Positions 37,504 to 47,296 of a DNA stretch of 64,000 nt are shown here, one piece after another; positions within the stretch are counted from its first letter, which is position 1, and every line of letters starts with the position of its first letter. Made by a program: the position numbers and the translations under genes. Location: positions 496,001 to 560,000 of the forward strand of contig NZ_JAIWKS010000004.1 of NCBI RefSeq assembly GCF_021271205.1. The letters are read 5' to 3'. Origin of the DNA: Pseudomonas uvaldensis (GTDB taxonomy: Bacteria; Pseudomonadota; Gammaproteobacteria; Pseudomonadales; Pseudomonadaceae). The notes under the pieces are model-generated. The model saw only the letters and a list, made by a program, of their open reading frames with translations. It had not been told where the DNA came from and ran no database searches.

Positions 37504-37737
37504 ATGCGTTTTTTCATTTCGCTGTTCACCCCACGCCCGCAACACCGCAGCTTCGCCCTGCTGGACCGCGACGGCCGCTGCCAAGCGTTCAAGCAATGCA
37601 GCCTGCAACCCATGGGCGAAGGCTGGGTGGAAATCGACGAAATTCGCCTCAACTGGCTGAACCAGCCGTTGCCTGCCAGCGCTCGGGTACAACCGCTTCG
37701 TGCCCGTGCCCGCAACCGCCAACTGTTGGCCATCTGA
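37504..37737 (+). CDS. Small hypothetical protein upstream of mqo
   Basis: A 77-residue protein (starts MRFFISLFTPRPQHRSFALLD) with a basic C-terminus (VQPLRARARNRQLLAI). I recall a similar small gene (PA4639) before mqoB in P. aeruginosa. Coding bias supports it, but no domain is seen. An in-frame ATG 36 codons upstream exists; the shorter form is chosen because the upstream part looks non-coding. Confidence 0.6.
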   Translation: MRFFISLFTPRPQHRSFALLDRDGRCQAFKQCSLQPMGEGWVEIDEIRLNWLNQPLPASARVQPLRARARNRQLLAI

Positions 37738-38472
37738 CCGGACGGCTAATAAAAGTCATAAAACACGACCATTTCCCTGCGTTTCTTCGTTACAATCTCC
37801 CCCCGATTATAAGGACGTCTCCTGATCGGGCCTCGCAACACCGCTGATGCACTGTCATCGGCACCCCGCATCGCCCACAGAGAGCCGCCCACACAGATCG
37901 AGTGAAGCTGGCGCGCCCCCTGTTTCCGGGCAAGTCACCACTTTTCGCGAATCTGCAGAGCTGTCATTACGCTCGGTCACTGAGCTGTCTGCCCGTTTTG
38001 CCTGTCATGTACTACATGGGGGCGAGTCAACCGGGCGCGGTGCCAGGCTGGGACAGCCCTTTTTTGAGGTTCACGTCTTCAAAAGAGCGTGAAAAAACGG
38101 GTTTTCACAACTTCACAAGAGTGTGGCGAGCAAATGAATAGTTTTGCGTCTGAACAAGCACCATTGGCGTCTGGAACAGCCCAACGACACAGGACCGGAT
38201 ATCGCTCAAGAACCGTCGCCTGAAGCCTGTCCGCTACGGATTTGGTTGCACGAACGGATGTCTCGGCCATAAGTCGAATTGCCCGCCCGGCGCTTAAATG
38301 AGTTCATGGGACTCTTGAGGCCAGGCTGCATGCATCCGCAGTGTTGCGAAAAATTGCGAAGATTCGGACATGGCGTAACTGGCCATGGGAACCTGGGGCG
38401 CAACCGACCTGCCCCGCCAATCCTGGCCGCCATGCCGACAATTTGGTGCTGCAGATTTTGGAGACGCGTTAA
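37738..38472 (+). other. Long non-coding region ahead of mqo
   Basis: These 735 bp hold no convincing gene. TTACAAT (about 37788-37794) could be part of a -10 element. GGCTGGGACAGCCCTTTTTT (about 38044-38064) is a weak terminator-like hairpin. TTCACG and CGTGAA (about 38070-38096) can pair, and GTGAAAA can instead pair with TTTTCAC at about 38100. A 29-codon reading frame at 38134-38223 (starts MNSFASEQAPL) may be an upstream peptide. GGAG lies before the mqo ATG. Confidence 0.45.
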
Positions 38473-39981
38473 ATGGCGCATAACGAAGCAGTCGACGTAG
38501 TTCTGGTAGGGGCCGGCATCATGAGTGCCACCCTGGCCGTGCTGCTCAAGGAGCTCGACCCCGCGATTTCGCTGGAAGTCGTCGAGCTGATGGATTCCGG
38601 TGCCGCGGAGAGTTCCAACCCGTGGAACAACGCCGGTACCGGCCACGCCGGGCTGTGTGAACTGAACTACACGCCCCAGGCGGCCGACGGCACTGTCGAT
38701 ATCAAGAAAGCTGTGCACATCAACACCCAGTTCGAGGTGTCGAAGCAGTTCTGGACGTACCTGACCAGGAAAAGCACGTTCGGCTCATCCAAATCCTTTA
38801 TCGCCCCGGTGCCACACCTGAGTTTCGTACAGGGCGAGAAAGGCGTGTCGTTCCTGAAGAAGCGTTTCGAACTGCTGAGCCGGCATCACGCTTTTTCCGA
38901 GATGGAATACACCGAAGACAAAGGCAAGATGGCCGAGTGGATGCCGCTGATGATGCCAGGCCGACCGGCCGATGAAGTCATCGCCGCCACCCGCGTCATG
39001 AACGGTACCGACGTCAACTTCGGCGCCCTGACCAATCAATTGCTAAAGCACCTGACCAGCGCCCCGGATACCCAGGTCAAGTACTGCAAGCGCGTCACCG
39101 GCCTCAAGCGCAACGGCAGTGGCTGGACCGTGAGCATCAAGGACGTCAACTCCGGCTCCAGCCGTGATGTAGACGCCAAGTTCGTATTCCTGGGTGCCGG
39201 CGGCGCGGCATTGCCATTGCTGCAAGCTTCGGGCATCGAGGAGAGCAAGGGCTTCGGCGGCTTCCCGGTCAGCGGCCAGTGGCTGCGTTGTGACAACCCG
39301 GACGTGGTCAAGCATCACCAGGCCAAGGTCTACAGCCAGGCCGCGGTGGGTTCGCCGCCCATGTCGGTACCGCACCTGGACACCCGCGTGGTCGATGGCA
39401 AAAAATCTCTGCTGTTCGGGCCGTACGCCGGTTTCACCACCAAATTCCTCAAGCACGGCTCGATCATGGACCTGCCGCTGTCGGTACGCGCCGGCAACAT
39501 CGGCCCGATGCTGGCCGTGGCCCGCGACAACATGGACCTGACCAAATACCTGATCAGCGAAGTGATGCAGTCCATGGAGCAACGCCTGGAATCGCTTCGT
39601 CGCTTCTACCCCGAGGCGAAAGCCGAGGACTGGCGCCTGGAAGTGGCCGGCCAACGGGTGCAGATCATCAAGAAAGACCCGAAGAAAGGCGGTGTCCTGC
39701 AATTCGGCACCGAACTGGTGGCAGCCAAGGACGGCACCCTCGCCGCCCTGCTCGGCGCATCGCCAGGCGCTTCGGTCACCGTTTCGATCATGCTCGAGCT
39801 GATCGAGCGCTGCTTCCCGGACAAGGCCAAGGGTGAATGGGCCGCCAAGCTCGCGGAAATCTTCCCGGCCCGGGAAAAGGTGCTGGAAACCGATGCGGCG
39901 CTGTATCGCAAGATCAATGCGCAGAACAACATTGCGCTGGGCCTGGTTGAAGAAAGCAGCGAGACCCCGAGCTACGCTTGA
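38473..39981 (+). CDS. mqo: Malate:quinone oxidoreductase
   Basis: A 502-residue FAD-dependent peripheral membrane enzyme that oxidises malate to oxaloacetate and passes electrons to quinone, the main malate-oxidising step of the TCA cycle in pseudomonads. The FAD-binding loop is [24 protein letters not shown], followed by [69 protein letters not shown] and the C-terminal [23 protein letters not shown]. Complete and of normal length, ending at a strong terminator. Confidence 0.96.
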   Translation: MAHNEAVDVVLVGAGIMSATLAVLLKELDPAISLEVVELMDSGAAESSNPWNNAGTGHAGLCELNYTPQAADGTVDIKKAVHINTQFEVSKQFWTYLTRKSTFGSSKSFIAPVPHLSFVQGEKGVSFLKKRFELLSRHHAFSEMEYTEDKGKMAEWMPLMMPGRPADEVIAATRVMNGTDVNFGALTNQLLKHLTSAPDTQVKYCKRVTGLKRNGSGWTVSIKDVNSGSSRDVDAKFVFLGAGGAALPLLQASGIEESKGFGGFPVSGQWLRCDNPDVVKHHQAKVYSQAAVGSPPMSVPHLDTRVVDGKKSLLFGPYAGFTTKFLKHGSIMDLPLSVRAGNIGPMLAVARDNMDLTKYLISEVMQSMEQRLESLRRFYPEAKAEDWRLEVAGQRVQIIKKDPKKGGVLQFGTELVAAKDGTLAALLGASPGASVTVSIMLELIERCFPDKAKGEWAAKLAEIFPAREKVLETDAALYRKINAQNNIALGLVEESSETPSYA

Positions 39982-39995
39982 TTCGCCCCCCCATG

Positions 39996-40036
39996 AAAAA
40001 CGCCCCGCTCTTTTCCGAGAGCGGGGCGTTTTTTTA
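39996..40036 (+). terminator. Rho-independent terminator after mqo
   Basis: AAAAACGCCCCGCTC pairs with GAGCGGGGCGTTTTTTT across an 8-nt loop. Confidence 0.93.
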
Positions 40037-40101
40037 TCTGGACATTGCGCCGAGGCGAGGACACTCGCTCCCGCTGGCCTGCTGCACAGGCCCGGGATCA
40101 A

Positions 40102-40389
40102 TCAACCACGCGCCTTGTTGAACAGTTCGATGTACTCTTCGGCATTACGCTGGTCCTGGATCAGCGCAACGAAATCGTTACCGTGCTCATCCTTGCCGTT
40201 GAGGTCATAGCCGGCTTCGACGAAAAACGTCAGGAACCGTTCGAAATCGTCGACCCGCAGGCCACGGTAGCCCTTGATCAGTTTGTGCAGCGACGGCGAG
40301 GTAGCATCGGCCGGTTCGAAATTGAGGAACAGCTTGATCTGTTCATCGCCAATTTCATCGCCAATCACCTGTTTCTTGTCTTTACGCAT
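40102..40389 (-). CDS. PA4642-like small protein
   Basis: A 95-residue soluble protein starting MRKDKKQVIGDEIGDEQIKL, with LHKLIKGYRGLRVDDFERFLTFFVEAGYDLNGKDEHGNDFVALI. I recall it as conserved beside mqo in Pseudomonas (PA4642). It has no known function and no membrane segment. The ATG at 40389 has GGAG upstream and is preferred over one four codons earlier. Confidence 0.82.
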   Translation of the reverse strand: MRKDKKQVIGDEIGDEQIKLFLNFEPADATSPSLHKLIKGYRGLRVDDFERFLTFFVEAGYDLNGKDEHGNDFVALIQDQRNAEEYIELFNKARG

Positions 40390-40451
40390 TGCCGGCTCCA
40401 ACTCGCACAGTTCACGGGGGCGGGCAGTTTACCCCCGGCAGGGCCCGGGGC

Positions 40452-40937
40452 TCAACGCGGGCGTACGGCCCCGGTATGCAGGTCGGCCCAGATGTGGCCG
40501 TTGGGGTAACTGAGAAACTGCACATACACCGTGTCGTTACGCAATAAATCGATGACTGCCCGGTAATGGGCCTGTGGATAAGACAATGTCAGGGTTTTGC
40601 TCGTCTCGTCGAAGACCGGCTTCTTCAGGCTTTTACTTTCACCATCGAAGTTGAGGATCACTTGGCTGATGGTGGCGCCCTTGTTCAGGGGCTTGCCTTT
40701 GAGGCGTACCAGCAAAGGCGACGTGACCGGGATCGGTTGCTGGTTGGACTGGCGCTGGTTACCCAGCACCACCGAATATTCGGTGACTTGCAGCAGTTGC
40801 TGCTGATCAGGTTGCTCCTGGCGCACCGTCAGGTCATCGGGTGGCAGGAACTGGCTGTGCATCGGCGCGGCTTCGACCGCAAGGGTCAGGCTGGATAGCA
40901 ACAGCAAAGCGGTGCGGCGGCGGGTCGATACACTCAT
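40452..40937 (-). CDS. Exported protein of unknown function
   Basis: A 161-residue protein with an N-terminal signal peptide (MSVSTRRRTALLLLSSLTLAVEA). The mature part is rich in Gln and beta strands (LLQVTEYSVVLGNQRQSNQQPIPVTSPLLVRLKGKPL, then SYPQAHYRAVIDLLRNDTVYVQFLSYPNGHIWADLHTG). No domain is recognised. It lies on the same strand as the PA4642-like gene, with 62 bp between them. Confidence 0.78.
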   Translation of the reverse strand: MSVSTRRRTALLLLSSLTLAVEAAPMHSQFLPPDDLTVRQEQPDQQQLLQVTEYSVVLGNQRQSNQQPIPVTSPLLVRLKGKPLNKGATISQVILNFDGESKSLKKPVFDETSKTLTLSYPQAHYRAVIDLLRNDTVYVQFLSYPNGHIWADLHTGAVRPR

Positions 40938-41076
40938 TGGCAGGCTCCGGAATCTTGGTCTGGCACTCTAGCATGGGCATGGTCGTTGAAAATAAACGAT
41001 CCGGATCAATACATCCGGGCCCCGAGCGCGGCATACTCAAAGGGCCATCATTGCGCAAGATGTGGTGATGGCTTTT

Positions 41077-41104
41077 GTGGCGAGGGAGCCTGCTCCCTCG
41101 CCAC
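41077..41104. repeat. REP-like hairpin upstream of the SulP gene
   Basis: GTGGCGAGGGAGC-CT-GCTCCCTCGCCAC is a perfect inverted repeat of a REP variant. It is within 40 bp of the SulP start codon, so it may form a hairpin in the 5' leader. Confidence 0.85.
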
Positions 41105-41142
41105 GGGTCAGGCGTTTGCCCAATCCTCTGTGTGGAGTGCCC

Positions 41143-42858
41143 ATGTCCTTCTCCGCCCTGCCTCTGTTCGCCGCCTTTCGCCAATCCTGGCGCGCCGGTT
41201 ACACCCTGGAACGCCTGCGCGGCGACCTGGTGGCCGGGCTGACCGTCGGCATCATTGCCATTCCCCTGGCCATGGCCCTGGCAATCGCCGTCGGCGTACC
41301 GCCGCAACATGGCTTGTACACGGTGCTGGTGGCCGCGCCGCTGATTGCCCTGACTGGCGGCTCGCGGTTCAACGTGAGTGGGCCGACCGCCGCGTTCGTG
41401 GTGATCCTGCTCCCGATTACCCAGCAATATGGAGTGGGCGGCCTGCTGTTGTGCACGATGCTGGCCGGCCTGATCCTGATCGCCCTGGGGCTGATGCGCG
41501 CCGGACGGTTGATCCAGTACATCCCCTATCCGGTCATCCTCGGTTTCACCGCCGGCATCGGCGTGGTCATCGCCACATTGCAGTTGAAGGATCTGCTCGG
41601 CCTGAGCACCGCAGGCCAGGCCCAGCACTACATCGAACAGTTGGGCGCGTTGATCGTGGCGCTGCCCAGCGCCCGATTGGGCGATGGCGTCGTCGGCGTC
41701 ACTTGCCTGGCGGTGCTGATTGCCTGGCCACGCTGGGTCCCTCGCGTTCCGGGGCATCTGGTCGCGCTGCTCGTCGGGGCTTTGTTGGGTGTAGCGCTGG
41801 AGCTCGCTGGCTGGCCGATCGCGACGCTGGGCGAACGCTTCAGCTATATGGTCGATGGCGTCAGCCACCCAGGTATTCCGCCATTCTTGCCGACCTTCGA
41901 CTGGCCCTGGAACCTGCCGGACAGCAACGGTCGACCGTTGCAGCTTTCCTACGACCTGATTCGCCAGCTGATGGCGCCCGCATTCGCCATCGCCATGCTC
42001 GGCGCCATCGAATCGCTGTTGTGCGCCGTGGTGGCGGACGGCATGACCGGCAACAAGCACGATCCCAATGCCGAGCTGATGGGCCAGGGCCTGGGCAACC
42101 TGGTCGCGCCGCTCTTCGGTGGCATTACCGCCACGGCGGCGATTGCCCGTAGCGCCACCAATGTGCGCAGCGGCGCGTCTTCTCCGCTGGCCGCGATCAT
42201 CCACAGCCTCGTAGTGCTGCTGGCGATGTTGCTGCTGGCGCCGCTCTTCAGCTACCTGCCCATGGCCGCGCTGGCCGCATTGCTGGTGATGGTGGCCTGG
42301 AACATGAGCGAGGCCGGGCATGTGCTGCACACCCTGCGCATTGCCCCACGCAGCGACGTACTGGTGTTGCTGACCTGCCTGAGCCTGACGGTATTGTTCG
42401 ACATGGTCCTGGCCGTTGCTGTCGGCCTGCTGCTGGCCGCCGGGTTGTTCATCAAGCGCATGAGCGAACTGACCGACAGTGCCGAATTGCCGCGCCAGTT
42501 TCATCAAGCGTTGCTGGACATGCCAGAACATGTACGCTGCTACGCCATTCGCGGCCCGCTGTTTTTCGGCGCGGCGGAAAAAGCCCTGGACGTACTACGC
42601 AAGTTCGATCCAGGTGTCCGGGTGGTGGTCGTGGAAATGAGTGCCGTGCCGATGCTGGACATGACCGCATTGGCCGCATTTGACAACATCCTCAAGGATT
42701 ACCGCAGGCAGGGCATCGGCCTGATCCTGGTGGCGACCGCCCCACGGGTGCGCCTGAAACTGCGCCGCGCCGGTGTCCATCGCGAGCAGCGCCAATTAGC
42801 GTATGTGCAGACGTTGGAACAGGCACGGGTCAAGAGTGAGCAGTGGCTTGAGGCTTGA
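41143..42858 (+). CDS. SulP family inorganic anion transporter with STAS domain
   Basis: A 571-residue membrane transporter. The family core GDLVAGLTVGIIAIPLAMALAIAVGVPPQHGLYTVLVAAPLIALTGGSRFNVSGPTAAFVVIL is followed by about a dozen hydrophobic helices, AIESLLCAVVADGMTGNKHDPNAELMGQGLGN, and a cytoplasmic STAS domain from about residue 460 (HVRCYAIRGPLFFGAAEKALDVLRKF). SulP members move sulfate, bicarbonate, or C4-dicarboxylates (DauA); the substrate cannot be read here. The ATG at 41143 is chosen over an in-frame one 27 codons upstream inside the REP hairpin. The stop codon lies in a heptamer array. Confidence 0.92.
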   Translation: MSFSALPLFAAFRQSWRAGYTLERLRGDLVAGLTVGIIAIPLAMALAIAVGVPPQHGLYTVLVAAPLIALTGGSRFNVSGPTAAFVVILLPITQQYGVGGLLLCTMLAGLILIALGLMRAGRLIQYIPYPVILGFTAGIGVVIATLQLKDLLGLSTAGQAQHYIEQLGALIVALPSARLGDGVVGVTCLAVLIAWPRWVPRVPGHLVALLVGALLGVALELAGWPIATLGERFSYMVDGVSHPGIPPFLPTFDWPWNLPDSNGRPLQLSYDLIRQLMAPAFAIAMLGAIESLLCAVVADGMTGNKHDPNAELMGQGLGNLVAPLFGGITATAAIARSATNVRSGASSPLAAIIHSLVVLLAMLLLAPLFSYLPMAALAALLVMVAWNMSEAGHVLHTLRIAPRSDVLVLLTCLSLTVLFDMVLAVAVGLLLAAGLFIKRMSELTDSAELPRQFHQALLDMPEHVRCYAIRGPLFFGAAEKALDVLRKFDPGVRVVVVEMSAVPMLDMTALAAFDNILKDYRRQGIGLILVATAPRVRLKLRRAGVHREQRQLAYVQTLEQARVKSEQWLEA

Positions 42859-42886
42859 GGCTTGAGGCTTGAGGCTTGAGGCTTGA
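42845..42886 (+). repeat. GGCTTGA heptamer array, six units, spanning the SulP stop codon
   Basis: Six perfect tandem GGCTTGA units. The SulP stop (42856-42858) is the TGA of the second unit, so the last four codons are repeat-derived. Extra or fewer downstream units would not change the protein. Confidence 0.95.
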
Positions 42887-42896
42887 GAGCAAGGCT

Positions 42897-42983
42897 GTGG
42901 GAGCAAAGCTTGCTCGCGATGAAAACACCTCGCTCGGTCAGAAGATCGCGTAATCATTCATCGCGAGCAAGCTTTGCTCCCAC
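42897..42983. repeat. REP pair (REPIN), GCAAAGCTTGCTCGCG variant
   Basis: GTGGGAGCAAAGCTTGCTCG and its inverted copy flank about 40 bp between the convergent SulP and wbuC genes. Confidence 0.88.
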
Positions 42984-42999
42984 GGGATGAACCGCACCT

Positions 43000-43473
43000 T
43001 TAGTCGAACTGGGCGCGCATCCAGGCGTGATATTCGGCCACGCCCGCTTCGCCTTCGCGAGGCGCCCAATGAGCCAGTTCACCCTCGCCCACAGGCCGGT
43101 AAGGACCGGCCTTGCATTCGAACATCAGGCTATCGGCCTCCAGCACCACCAGACCGTGATACACACCCGCCGGCAAGTCGACACCGAGGCAATCGCCCCC
43201 GGCTTGCAGAACGCGCTTGTCGATCACGGCACCCGCCTCGTCGAAGATCAACACACCGAGACGCCCCCGCAGGACCAGCAGGGTTTCAGCCTTGTCGGCG
43301 CTCAGATGTCGATGAGGCGGGATGTACGTGGACGGCTGCAACCCCACCGCCATGCGGTGGCACGGCTCGTCCATCTGGTGGAAATTGTGGTGTTGTCGCC
43401 CGCGGGGATTGGCCGCCGCTTTCTCGGCTAACGCACCGAACAGCGCCTCATCCAGAAAGCTCGGCTGGTTCAT
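43000..43473 (-). CDS. wbuC: WbuC family cupin-fold metalloprotein
   Basis: A 157-residue cupin. Metal-binding residues are in PPHRHLSADKAETLLVLRGRLGVLIFD (two His and a Glu), with the second cupin motif around GVDLPAGVYHGLVVLEADSLMFECKAGPY. WbuC proteins often lie near O-antigen genes, but many pseudomonads carry an isolated copy whose role is unknown. It starts 3 bp after the hpt stop codon on the same strand, so they are probably cotranscribed. Confidence 0.87.
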   Translation of the reverse strand: MNQPSFLDEALFGALAEKAAANPRGRQHHNFHQMDEPCHRMAVGLQPSTYIPPHRHLSADKAETLLVLRGRLGVLIFDEAGAVIDKRVLQAGGDCLGVDLPAGVYHGLVVLEADSLMFECKAGPYRPVGEGELAHWAPREGEAGVAEYHAWMRAQFD

Positions 43474-43476
43474 CGA

Positions 43477-44034
43477 TTACATCCCCTTGACGGCGAAAAT
43501 ACCGTTGGCGTTGCGCCAGTAGCCCTTGTAGTCCATGCCATAGCCGAAGATGTAACGGTCCTCGCAGGGCAGGCCCACGAAATCGGCCTTCAGGTCTGGA
43601 CGGGCCTTGCGGTCATGATCCTTGTCGATCAGTACGGCGGTGTGCACCGCGCGGGCACCGGCATGCCGGCAGAAGTCAATGATCGCGCCCAGGGTGTGAC
43701 CTTCGTCCAGGATGTCGTCGATGATCAAGACATCGCGGTCGATGAACGAGACTTCCGGCTTGGCTTTCCAGAACAGGTCGCCACCGCTGGTTTCGTTGCG
43801 GTAGCGGGTGGCGTGAAGGTAAGACGCTTCCAGCGGGAAGTTCAGATAAGTCAGCAGCTTGCCGGAGAAAATCAGCCCGCCGTTCATGACACAGAACACC
43901 ACAGGGTTGCTATCGGCCAATTGGTCGTTGATTTGCGCACCGACACGGGCGATGGCCGCTTCGACTTCGGCTTCGGTGTACAGGCAGTCAGCCTCTCGCA
44001 TGATTTGACGGATATGCTCGAGATCAGCGGACAT
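43477..44034 (-). CDS. hpt: Hypoxanthine-guanine phosphoribosyltransferase
   Basis: A 185-residue purine salvage enzyme that joins hypoxanthine or guanine to PRPP. The PRPP loop is DVLIIDDILDEGHTLGAIIDFCR near residue 100, and the base-binding part is KADFVGLPCEDRYIFGYGMDYKGYWRN. The N-terminal region is longer than that of E. coli Hpt, in keeping with the Pseudomonas hypoxanthine-guanine enzyme. It is divergent from upp, so purine and pyrimidine salvage share a 175-bp promoter region. Confidence 0.94.
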   Translation of the reverse strand: MSADLEHIRQIMREADCLYTEAEVEAAIARVGAQINDQLADSNPVVFCVMNGGLIFSGKLLTYLNFPLEASYLHATRYRNETSGGDLFWKAKPEVSFIDRDVLIIDDILDEGHTLGAIIDFCRHAGARAVHTAVLIDKDHDRKARPDLKADFVGLPCEDRYIFGYGMDYKGYWRNANGIFAVKGM

Positions 44035-44209
44035 GGCGCTCTCCAGTGGCGTTTGAGGGGAGGGACGGGTTCGGAAAAGCCGGCAAAGGTACGCATCAAG
44101 CGAGGCCAGATCAAGCGTTTGTGGACTAACGTTCTGTATTGTCTATAGGACAACATCCCCGGATAGATTAATCTAGCCCGGTTTTTTTGCCCGCCGCCGG
44201 AGCCTTCCC

Positions 44210-44848
44210 ATGCCCATCCTCGAGATCCGCCATCCGCTGATCAGACACAAACTCGGCCTGATGCGCCGCGCCGACATCAGCACGAAGAACTTCCGCGAGC
44301 TCGCTCAGGAAGTCGGTGCGCTGCTCACCTACGAAGCCACCAAGGACCTGCCGCTGGAAACCTACAGCATCGACGGTTGGGCCGGAGCGGTCCAGGTGGA
44401 AAAAATCGCCGGCAAGAAGATCACCGTGGTGCCGATCCTGCGTGCCGGCATCGGCATGCTCGAAGGCGTGCTGAGCCTGATCCCGGGTGCCAAGGTCAGC
44501 GCGGTGGGCGTGGCCCGTAATGAAGAAACGTTGCAAGCCCATACCTACCTGGAAAAACTGGTGCCGGAAATCGACGAGCGCCTGGCGATGATCATCGACC
44601 CGATGCTCGCCACGGGCAGCTCCATGGTCGCCACCATCGACCTGCTGAAAAAAGCCGGTTGCCGGGACATCCGCGCCATGGTGCTGGTGGCCGCGCCTGA
44701 AGGCATCAAGGCTGTGGAAGACGCCCACCCCGACGTGACCATCTATACCGCCTCCATCGACCAGAAGCTCAACGAGCATGGCTACATCATCCCGGGCCTG
44801 GGCGATGCCGGTGACAAGATCTTCGGCACCAAGCAGAAGGACGCTTGA
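44210..44848 (+). CDS. upp: Uracil phosphoribosyltransferase
   Basis: A 212-residue enzyme that makes UMP from uracil and PRPP. Hallmarks are [38 protein letters not shown], the flexible [37 protein letters not shown] segment, the PRPP loop [23 protein letters not shown] and the uracil-binding [16 protein letters not shown] near the C-terminus. It is followed 2 bp later by uraA. Confidence 0.97.
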   Translation: MPILEIRHPLIRHKLGLMRRADISTKNFRELAQEVGALLTYEATKDLPLETYSIDGWAGAVQVEKIAGKKITVVPILRAGIGMLEGVLSLIPGAKVSAVGVARNEETLQAHTYLEKLVPEIDERLAMIIDPMLATGSSMVATIDLLKKAGCRDIRAMVLVAAPEGIKAVEDAHPDVTIYTASIDQKLNEHGYIIPGLGDAGDKIFGTKQKDA

Positions 44849-44850
44849 AC

Positions 44851-46125
44851 ATGCAGGATGAGTTCAACGATCCGCTCTGGCGGCAGGTGGTGTCCGGTGC
44901 CCAGATGTTGTTCGTCGCCTTTGGCGCGCTGGTGCTGATGCCGCTGATCACCGGGCTGGACCCCAACGTGGCACTGTTCACCGCCGGCCTGGGCACGATC
45001 CTGTTCCAGGTGGTGACCGGGCGCCAGGTGCCGGTGTTTCTGGCCTCCAGCTTTGCATTCATCACCCCGATCATTCTCGCCAAGGGCCAGTTCGGCCTGG
45101 CGGAGACCATGGGCGGCGTGATGGCGGCCGGTTTCGTCTATACCTTCCTGGGCCTGGCGGTGAAGATCAAGGGCACCGGTTTCATCGACCGACTGCTGCC
45201 GCCTGTGGTGATCGGTCCGGTGATCATTTCCATTGGCCTGGCGATGGCGCCGATTGCCGCGAACATGGCCATGGGCAAAGCTGGTGACGGCACCGAGCTG
45301 ATTCACTATCAGACCGCGATGATGATCTCCATGCCGGCCCTGCTCACTACTCTGATCGTCGCGGTATTCGGCAAAGGCATTTTTCGTCTGGTACCGATCA
45401 TTTCCGGCGTACTGGTGGGCTTCGCCATGTCGTTCTTCTTCGGCGTGGTGGACACCGCGAAGATCGCCGCCGCGCCATGGTTCGCGCTGCCGAACTTCAC
45501 CGCGCCGGCGTTCAACTGGCAGGCCATCCTGTTCATCGTACCGGTGGCCCTGGCCCCGGCCATCGAGCACATCGGCGGCGTGATCGCCGTGGGTAGCGTG
45601 ACCGGTCGCGACTACCTGAAAAAACCTGGCCTGCACCGCACCCTGTTCGGAGATGGCATCGCCACCACCGCCGCCGGCCTGTTCGGTGGCCCGCCCAATA
45701 CCACTTACGCCGAAGTCACCGGCGCGGTGATGCTGACCAAGAACTACAACCCGAAGATCATGACCTGGGCAGCGATCTTCGCCATCGCCCTGGCATTCAT
45801 CGGCAAGTTCGGCGCGCTGCTGCAAAGCATCCCGGTACCCGTGATGGGCGGGATCCTGTGCCTGTTGTTCGGTTCGATTGCAGCGGTGGGCATGAACACC
45901 CTGATCCGCCACAAGATCGACCTGGGCGAGGCACGCAACCTGGTGATCGTTTCGGTGACGTTGGTGTTCGGTATCGGCGGCGTGCTGATCGGCACCGGCA
46001 ACGGCCCGGACGACTTCGGCCTCAAGGGCATCGCACTGTGCGCGGTGGTGGCGATAGGGTTGAACCTGATCCTGCCGGGCAATGACAGCTGGAAGCACAA
46101 GAAGGCGGATGAACCGCTGATCTGA
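44851..46125 (+). CDS. uraA: UraA uracil:proton symporter
   Basis: A 424-residue NCS2-family permease with about 14 membrane segments. Signature stretches are GAQMLFVAFGALVLMPLITGLDPNVALFTAGLGTILFQ, FITPIILAKGQFGLAETMGGVMAAGFVY, LAPAIEHIGGVIAVGSVTGRDYLKKPGLHRTLFGDGIATTAAGLFGGPPNTTYAEVTGAV (substrate-binding Glu regions) and GIGGVLIGTGNGPDDFGLKGIALCAVVAI. The ATG at 44851, 2 bp after the upp stop and preceded by AAGGA, is preferred over an upstream TTG. Confidence 0.95.
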   Translation: MQDEFNDPLWRQVVSGAQMLFVAFGALVLMPLITGLDPNVALFTAGLGTILFQVVTGRQVPVFLASSFAFITPIILAKGQFGLAETMGGVMAAGFVYTFLGLAVKIKGTGFIDRLLPPVVIGPVIISIGLAMAPIAANMAMGKAGDGTELIHYQTAMMISMPALLTTLIVAVFGKGIFRLVPIISGVLVGFAMSFFFGVVDTAKIAAAPWFALPNFTAPAFNWQAILFIVPVALAPAIEHIGGVIAVGSVTGRDYLKKPGLHRTLFGDGIATTAAGLFGGPPNTTYAEVTGAVMLTKNYNPKIMTWAAIFAIALAFIGKFGALLQSIPVPVMGGILCLLFGSIAAVGMNTLIRHKIDLGEARNLVIVSVTLVFGIGGVLIGTGNGPDDFGLKGIALCAVVAIGLNLILPGNDSWKHKKADEPLI

Positions 46126-46150
46126 TAGGTGTGTTATCTGACGGGGCCTC

Positions 46151-46245
46151 TTCGCGAGCAAGCCCGCTCCCACAGTGGATCTTGGGTGGTCACAGGACTT
46201 GTGTACACCAGAGACCCCATGTGGGAGCGGGCTTGCCCGCGAAAG
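46151..46245. repeat. REP pair (REPIN), GCGGGCTTGCTCGCG variant
   Basis: An inverted pair about 50 bp apart in the gap between the convergent uraA and hemH genes. Confidence 0.88.
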
Positions 46246-46257
46246 GACCCTTGAACT

Positions 46258-47283
46258 CTATAGAGCGATCGGTGCCCGCTCGCATAATGTGCTCAATGCC
46301 TTTACCCACTGCGGCTGATCATTGAGACACGGCACCAACACCAGTTCCTCCCCACCCGCCTCGCGAAACTGTTCACGCCCACGGTCGCCGATTTCCTCCA
46401 GGGTTTCGATGCAGTCCGCCACGAATGCCGGACACATCACCAGCACCTTCTTCACCCCGCTTTTGGCCAGCTCATCCAGCCGTGCTTCGGTATAAGGCTC
46501 GATCCACTTGGCGCGGCCCAATCGCGACTGGAATGACACCGACCATTGACCATCCGCCAGCCCCAGGCGCTTGGCGAACAATTCGGCGCTGCGAATGCAC
46601 TGGGCGCGGTAACAGGTGGCCATGACTTGAGGCGGCGCGTTCTTGCAGCAGTCGGCATCCTTGAAGCAGTGAAAACCCGTTGGATCGAGCTTGGTCAGGT
46701 GCCGTTCCGGCAGGCCATGGAAGCTGAGCAACAGGTGATCGTAGTCTTGCGCCAGATAGGGCTTGGCGCTGGCAACCAGCGCGTCGAGGTATTCCGGCTG
46801 ATCGTAGAATGGCTGAAGTATCGAGAACTGCACATCGAGCCCCTTCTCCCGTACGACACGCCTGGCTTCCTCGACCACCGTGGTCACGGTGCTGTCGGCG
46901 AACTGCGGATACAGAGGTGCCAACGTGATTTTCTTGTGGCCCTGGCTCGCCAGGCGCACCAGCGCCGACTCAATGGACGGCTGGCCATAGCGCATCGCCA
47001 ATTCCACCGGGCCCTGGGTCCATTGTGCGGTCATCGCCTGTTGCAACCGGCGGCTGAGCACCACCAGCGGCGACCCTTCCTCCCACCAGATCGACGCATA
47101 GGCGTGAGCCGATTGCTCGGGGCGCTTGATCAGGATCAGCGACACCAGCAACCGCCGCACCGGCCAGGGCAAGTCGATGACGTAAGGGTCCATCAGGAAT
47201 TGATTGAGGTAGCGGCGCACATCGGCCACCGAGGTGGAAGCAGGCGAACCCAGATTCACCAGAAGCAACGCGTGATCGGTCAT
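46258..47283 (-). CDS. hemH: Ferrochelatase
   Basis: A 341-residue enzyme that inserts Fe2+ into protoporphyrin IX, the last step of haem synthesis. It starts [40 protein letters not shown]; the metal-site region is [18 protein letters not shown] with catalytic His, and the distal Glu is in [43 protein letters not shown] stretch has extra cysteines. The start at 47283 is fixed by family alignment. It follows the TIGR01777 gene by 13 bp on the same strand. Confidence 0.95.
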   Translation of the reverse strand: MTDHALLLVNLGSPASTSVADVRRYLNQFLMDPYVIDLPWPVRRLLVSLILIKRPEQSAHAYASIWWEEGSPLVVLSRRLQQAMTAQWTQGPVELAMRYGQPSIESALVRLASQGHKKITLAPLYPQFADSTVTTVVEEARRVVREKGLDVQFSILQPFYDQPEYLDALVASAKPYLAQDYDHLLLSFHGLPERHLTKLDPTGFHCFKDADCCKNAPPQVMATCYRAQCIRSAELFAKRLGLADGQWSVSFQSRLGRAKWIEPYTEARLDELAKSGVKKVLVMCPAFVADCIETLEEIGDRGREQFREAGGEELVLVPCLNDQPQWVKALSTLCERAPIAL

Positions 47284-47296
47284 GCAATGTCCTATT

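Noticed and set aside
40834..42531. 565-codon frame antisense to the SulP gene
   Set aside because: Opposite a clear transporter; Gln/His-rich composition typical of antisense high-GC frames.
46202..46208. Isolated TGTACA near uraA/hemH
   Set aside because: No second half-site at 12-bp spacing; it lies inside a REPIN.
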